Below are positions 14,605-16,726 of a stretch of 16,726 bases of DNA, in pieces. Position 1 is the first letter of the stretch; the number at the start of each line of letters is the position of its first letter. This DNA is from JAIEPT01 sp038217425 (GTDB lineage Bacteria > Planctomycetota > Planctomycetia > Gemmatales > Gemmataceae), in the NCBI GenBank assembly GCA_038217425.1, contig JBBQPM010000149.1, forward strand, positions 1 through 16,726, given 5' to 3'. Made by a program: the position numbers and the translations under genes. The notes under the pieces were generated by a model. That model saw only the letters and a program-made list of their open reading frames with translations. It was not told the DNA's origin and did no database searches.

Positions 14605-15048
14605 ATGCTCAAACACCTGCTCATCCATCCCCAAATCAACGAGATCCTCGCCCGAGCCGGGCATCACGCCAAGATCCTGATCGCCGACGGCAACTATCCC
14701 GCGTCGACCAAGAAAGGCCCCAACGCCCAACTCGTCAGCCTCAATCTCATGCCGGGAGTCGTCAACTGCAGCCAGACGCTCCGGGCCATCCTCTCGGCCA
14801 TTCCCATCGACGAAGTGAACACAATGATGTATCCGAAGGATGACCCTTACACGCTCGACGGCGACCCGTCGGTCTGGGACGAATATCGCGTCATTCTGCG
14901 CGAGGCGGGCCTGGATCTCGCGCTCAAGCCGATCGACAAGTGGGATTTCTACAAGGCCGTCGAAACGCCCGATCACGTCCTCACCATCCAGACCGCGGAG
15001 CAGCAGCGCTTCGCGAATCTGCTCCTCTCCGTCGGCGTGCGCATGTAA
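14605..15048 (+). CDS. RbsD/FucU family protein (sugar mutarotase-like)
   Basis: The 147-residue length and the N-terminal phrase RAGHHAKILIADGNYPA (17-33) match the family that interconverts pyranose and furanose or alpha and beta forms of ribose and fucose. The conserved His20 and Asp28 are in place. The C-terminal motif usually written YAN is FANLLLSVGV here (136-145), so the tyrosine that contacts sugar in RbsD and FucU is Phe136. Overall the sequence is nearer FucU than RbsD. Without a sugar transporter or kinase beside it the substrate is unclear. It is convergent with the sulfatase, with 3 bases between the stops. Confidence 0.88.
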   Translation: MLKHLLIHPQINEILARAGHHAKILIADGNYPASTKKGPNAQLVSLNLMPGVVNCSQTLRAILSAIPIDEVNTMMYPKDDPYTLDGDPSVWDEYRVILREAGLDLALKPIDKWDFYKAVETPDHVLTIQTAEQQRFANLLLSVGVRM

Positions 15049-15051
15049 CAG

Positions 15052-16458
15052 TCACTTCGCGTTGCCGAACTGCCGGTAGTAGCGGTCGTGGAATGGATTC
15101 GTCTTGGGCCCAACCGCGTCCTCGTTGACCAGCAGCGGCGTCACCTCTTGCCACCAGCGGTCGTACGCGCCCTTCATCTCCGCGAACGCCTGCGGATGCT
15201 GGGCGAGCACGTTGACCTTCTCGCCCGGATCGTTCTGGATGTCGTGCAGTTCCCACTCGCCGCTTTGACGCACGAGCCGAAAGCGAGCGTTGCGCACGGC
15301 GCACTTGGCATACTGCGCGGCTGCGGACTTGCCCTTCTCCCACCGGCCCACGTGCGTGAAGAGCATACGATCGGCCCACTCGGCACCGGGATTCTGCAAC
15401 AGGGACGCCAAACTTCGGCCATCGAGTTTGACCGTGTCGGGAATCTTGGCGCCGGCGAGTTCCGCGAAGGTGGGGAAGACGTCGAGATGCGCGGCGAGCC
15501 GGGAGCAGTCGCCGGGCTTCAGGTGTTTGGGCCAGGAGACGAAGAACGGCACGCGCGTCCCGCCCTGGTACGGCGTTCCCTTCGGGCCGCGCATGCCGGC
15601 GTTGTAAGTCTGCACCCCGGCGGTGCCGCCGTTATCGGTCATGAAGACGATGAGCGTGTCGTCGAGCACGCCCCACGCTTCAAGTTGAGCGAGCAGCTTG
15701 CCGACGTTGTCATCGATGTTGGCGATCATGCCGTAGAATTTTGCGACCTTCTCGGGGACCTTGCCCGTGTACTTCGCCTCGTACTCCTTCGGGACGTCGA
15801 GCGGGGCATGCGGAGCGTTGGTGGCGATCCAGCACAGGAACGGCTCCTTCTCCTTGCGTTTCGCATCGAGCCAGGCGGTCGCCTGTTTGAAGAAGACGTC
15901 GGTGCAGTAGCCCTGGGTCTTGACGAAGACGTTGTTGTGCAGGATTGCGGGATTGAAGTAGGAATTTTTAGGAGCGTCGCCGCAGGAGCCCGGGTAGGTT
16001 TGGCCGATGCCGCCGGCGCCATGGATGAAGACTTCGTCGAAGCCGCGTTTGCCGGGTTGGTACGCGTCTTCGTCGCCGAGATGCCATTTGCCGAAGATGC
16101 CGGTGCGGTAGCCGACGGACTTGAGAAGCTGCGCGAGCGTGAAGGCTTGCAGTCCGAGCCGTTCGCGTTCGTTGATGGTGTGCGTCACGCCCGACTTGAA
16201 CTCGTGTCGGCCCGTCATGAGCGAGGCCCGCGTGGGAGCGCAGGTCGGGCTGACGTGAAAGTCGGTGAAACGCACGCTGCGCGCGTGGAGCTTGTCGATA
16301 TGAGGCGTCTTGAGGATGGGGTTGCCGTGGCAGGAGAGATCGCCGTAGCCCTGATCGTCGGTGATGATGAAGACGATGTTGGGTTTCCTGGGTAAATCGG
16401 CGGCGCGGGCGTAAGGCGCGAACGCGAGGCAAGCGAAGAAGAATGCGAGACGAGACAT
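15052..16458 (-). CDS. Secreted type I sulfatase (arylsulfatase)
   Basis: The 468-residue protein has a signal peptide (about 1-19, ending YARA) and then KPNIVFIITDDQGYGD, the opening of sulfatases, with metal ligands Asp34 and Asp35. The formylglycine site is C73 in CAPTRASLMTGR (73-84), so a formylglycine-generating enzyme is needed for maturation. Other active-site residues: KWHLG (Lys124, His126), His217 in APHAP, Asp275-Asn276 in TDNGG, and Lys293 in GPKG. It would remove sulfate from a sugar ester or aryl sulfate in the periplasm or outside. GGAGGA lies about 8 bases before the ATG. It is divergent from the partial gene at the right edge with a 130-base gap. Confidence 0.95.
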   Translation of the reverse strand: MSRLAFFFACLAFAPYARAADLPRKPNIVFIITDDQGYGDLSCHGNPILKTPHIDKLHARSVRFTDFHVSPTCAPTRASLMTGRHEFKSGVTHTINERERLGLQAFTLAQLLKSVGYRTGIFGKWHLGDEDAYQPGKRGFDEVFIHGAGGIGQTYPGSCGDAPKNSYFNPAILHNNVFVKTQGYCTDVFFKQATAWLDAKRKEKEPFLCWIATNAPHAPLDVPKEYEAKYTGKVPEKVAKFYGMIANIDDNVGKLLAQLEAWGVLDDTLIVFMTDNGGTAGVQTYNAGMRGPKGTPYQGGTRVPFFVSWPKHLKPGDCSRLAAHLDVFPTFAELAGAKIPDTVKLDGRSLASLLQNPGAEWADRMLFTHVGRWEKGKSAAAQYAKCAVRNARFRLVRQSGEWELHDIQNDPGEKVNVLAQHPQAFAEMKGAYDRWWQEVTPLLVNEDAVGPKTNPFHDRYYRQFGNAK

Positions 16459-16588
16459 GAGCGGAATCCTCCAGGCGATGGGGGCGAGCCACGAGTATAA
16501 CCGAGCGAGAACACGGCGTCAAAGCTTCGGTCTTCTCTTGCGGATCGCAGCGGAGCATGGTATGGGCCGCCGCACACGGAGGGAAATG

Positions 16589-16726
16589 ATGGCGAAGGTT
16601 TGGGCGATCGCGCTGTTGCTGTTGCCGACGGCGGTGAGCCAGGGGCAAGAGGAGGTTACGCCGGTACCAATCGAAGCGCCGGCCGAGGTCAAGGAAACTT
16701 CCGGCGGTTTCGGCGATCTGGGATTT
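16589..16726 (+). CDS. N-terminus of a secreted protein, cut by the window edge
   Basis: Two tandem in-frame ATGs lie at 16586 and 16589 after GGAGGG (16578-16583); the second has the better spacing. The 46 visible codons begin with a short signal peptide (AKVWAIALLLLPTAVSQG) and continue into an acidic Pro/Glu/Val-rich stretch ending GGFGDLGF. There is not enough sequence to name a family. It is divergently placed from the sulfatase and the two may share the promoter region between them. Confidence 0.6.
   Translation, partial: MAKVWAIALLLLPTAVSQGQEEVTPVPIEAPAEVKETSGGFGDLGF

Noticed and set aside
15088..16395. A 435-codon open frame antisense to the sulfatase
   Set aside because: All sulfatase active-site residues are on the minus strand; the plus-strand product matches nothing.

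Overview
The window reads as a G+C-rich chromosomal segment of a planctomycete, probably of the Pirellulales/Gemmatales type. Support from the sequence: a secreted protein with a TIGR03000-like C-terminal domain (a domain known essentially from Planctomycetes), a type I sulfatase with a signal peptide, a diheme HzsA-related C-terminal fragment of the kind common in planctomycetes, a very large membrane-anchored coiled-coil protein, an Arg-rich disordered protein with Trp anchors at both ends, and a dynamin-like GTPase with a planctomycete-style G3 motif. Species cannot be named from the sequence alone.

Layout. 1-1196 (+): 3' part of a diheme c-type cytochrome/HzsA-related protein. 1197-5083 (-): aldehyde dehydrogenase, then an A+T-rich gene for a membrane-anchored coiled-coil protein of unknown function, then the FAD subunit and [2Fe-2S] subunit of a molybdenum hydroxylase (CoxM/CoxS type). 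The molybdenum catalytic subunit (CoxL) is not in the window. 5084-5234: short intergenic region with a paired-hairpin repeat. 5235-5986 (-): two small conserved-looking hypothetical genes. 6141-10682 (+): a 1100-residue membrane/coiled-coil protein followed 18 bases later by the molybdopterin molybdotransferase gene moeA. 10812-12613 (+): a compact three-gene cluster (secreted TIGR03000 protein, Arg-rich disordered protein, GNAT acetyltransferase). 12614-12794: intergenic region with two copies of a 19-base hairpin nested in a larger inverted repeat. 12795-15048 (+): dynamin-like GTPase and an RbsD/FucU family protein. 15052-16458 (-): sulfatase. 16589-16726 (+): start of a secreted protein cut off by the window edge.

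How they fit together. MoeA inserts Mo into molybdopterin, and the CoxM/CoxS subunits belong to an enzyme class that needs that cofactor, so the window holds both ends of a molybdenum pathway without the Mo subunit itself. The aldehyde dehydrogenase upstream on the same strand could share an oxidation pathway with that enzyme, but this is inference. The sulfatase and the sugar mutarotase-like protein are consistent with the sulfated-polysaccharide diet of many planctomycetes.

No rRNA, tRNA, CRISPR array, transposase, integrase or att site was recognised. No gene-free stretch exceeds 300 bases; the longest is 12614-12794. No clear new defence or mobile system was found. The most unusual material is the two families of paired triloop hairpins, the orphan CoxM/CoxS pair with an A+T-rich insert beside it, and the TIGR03000/disordered/GNAT cluster.
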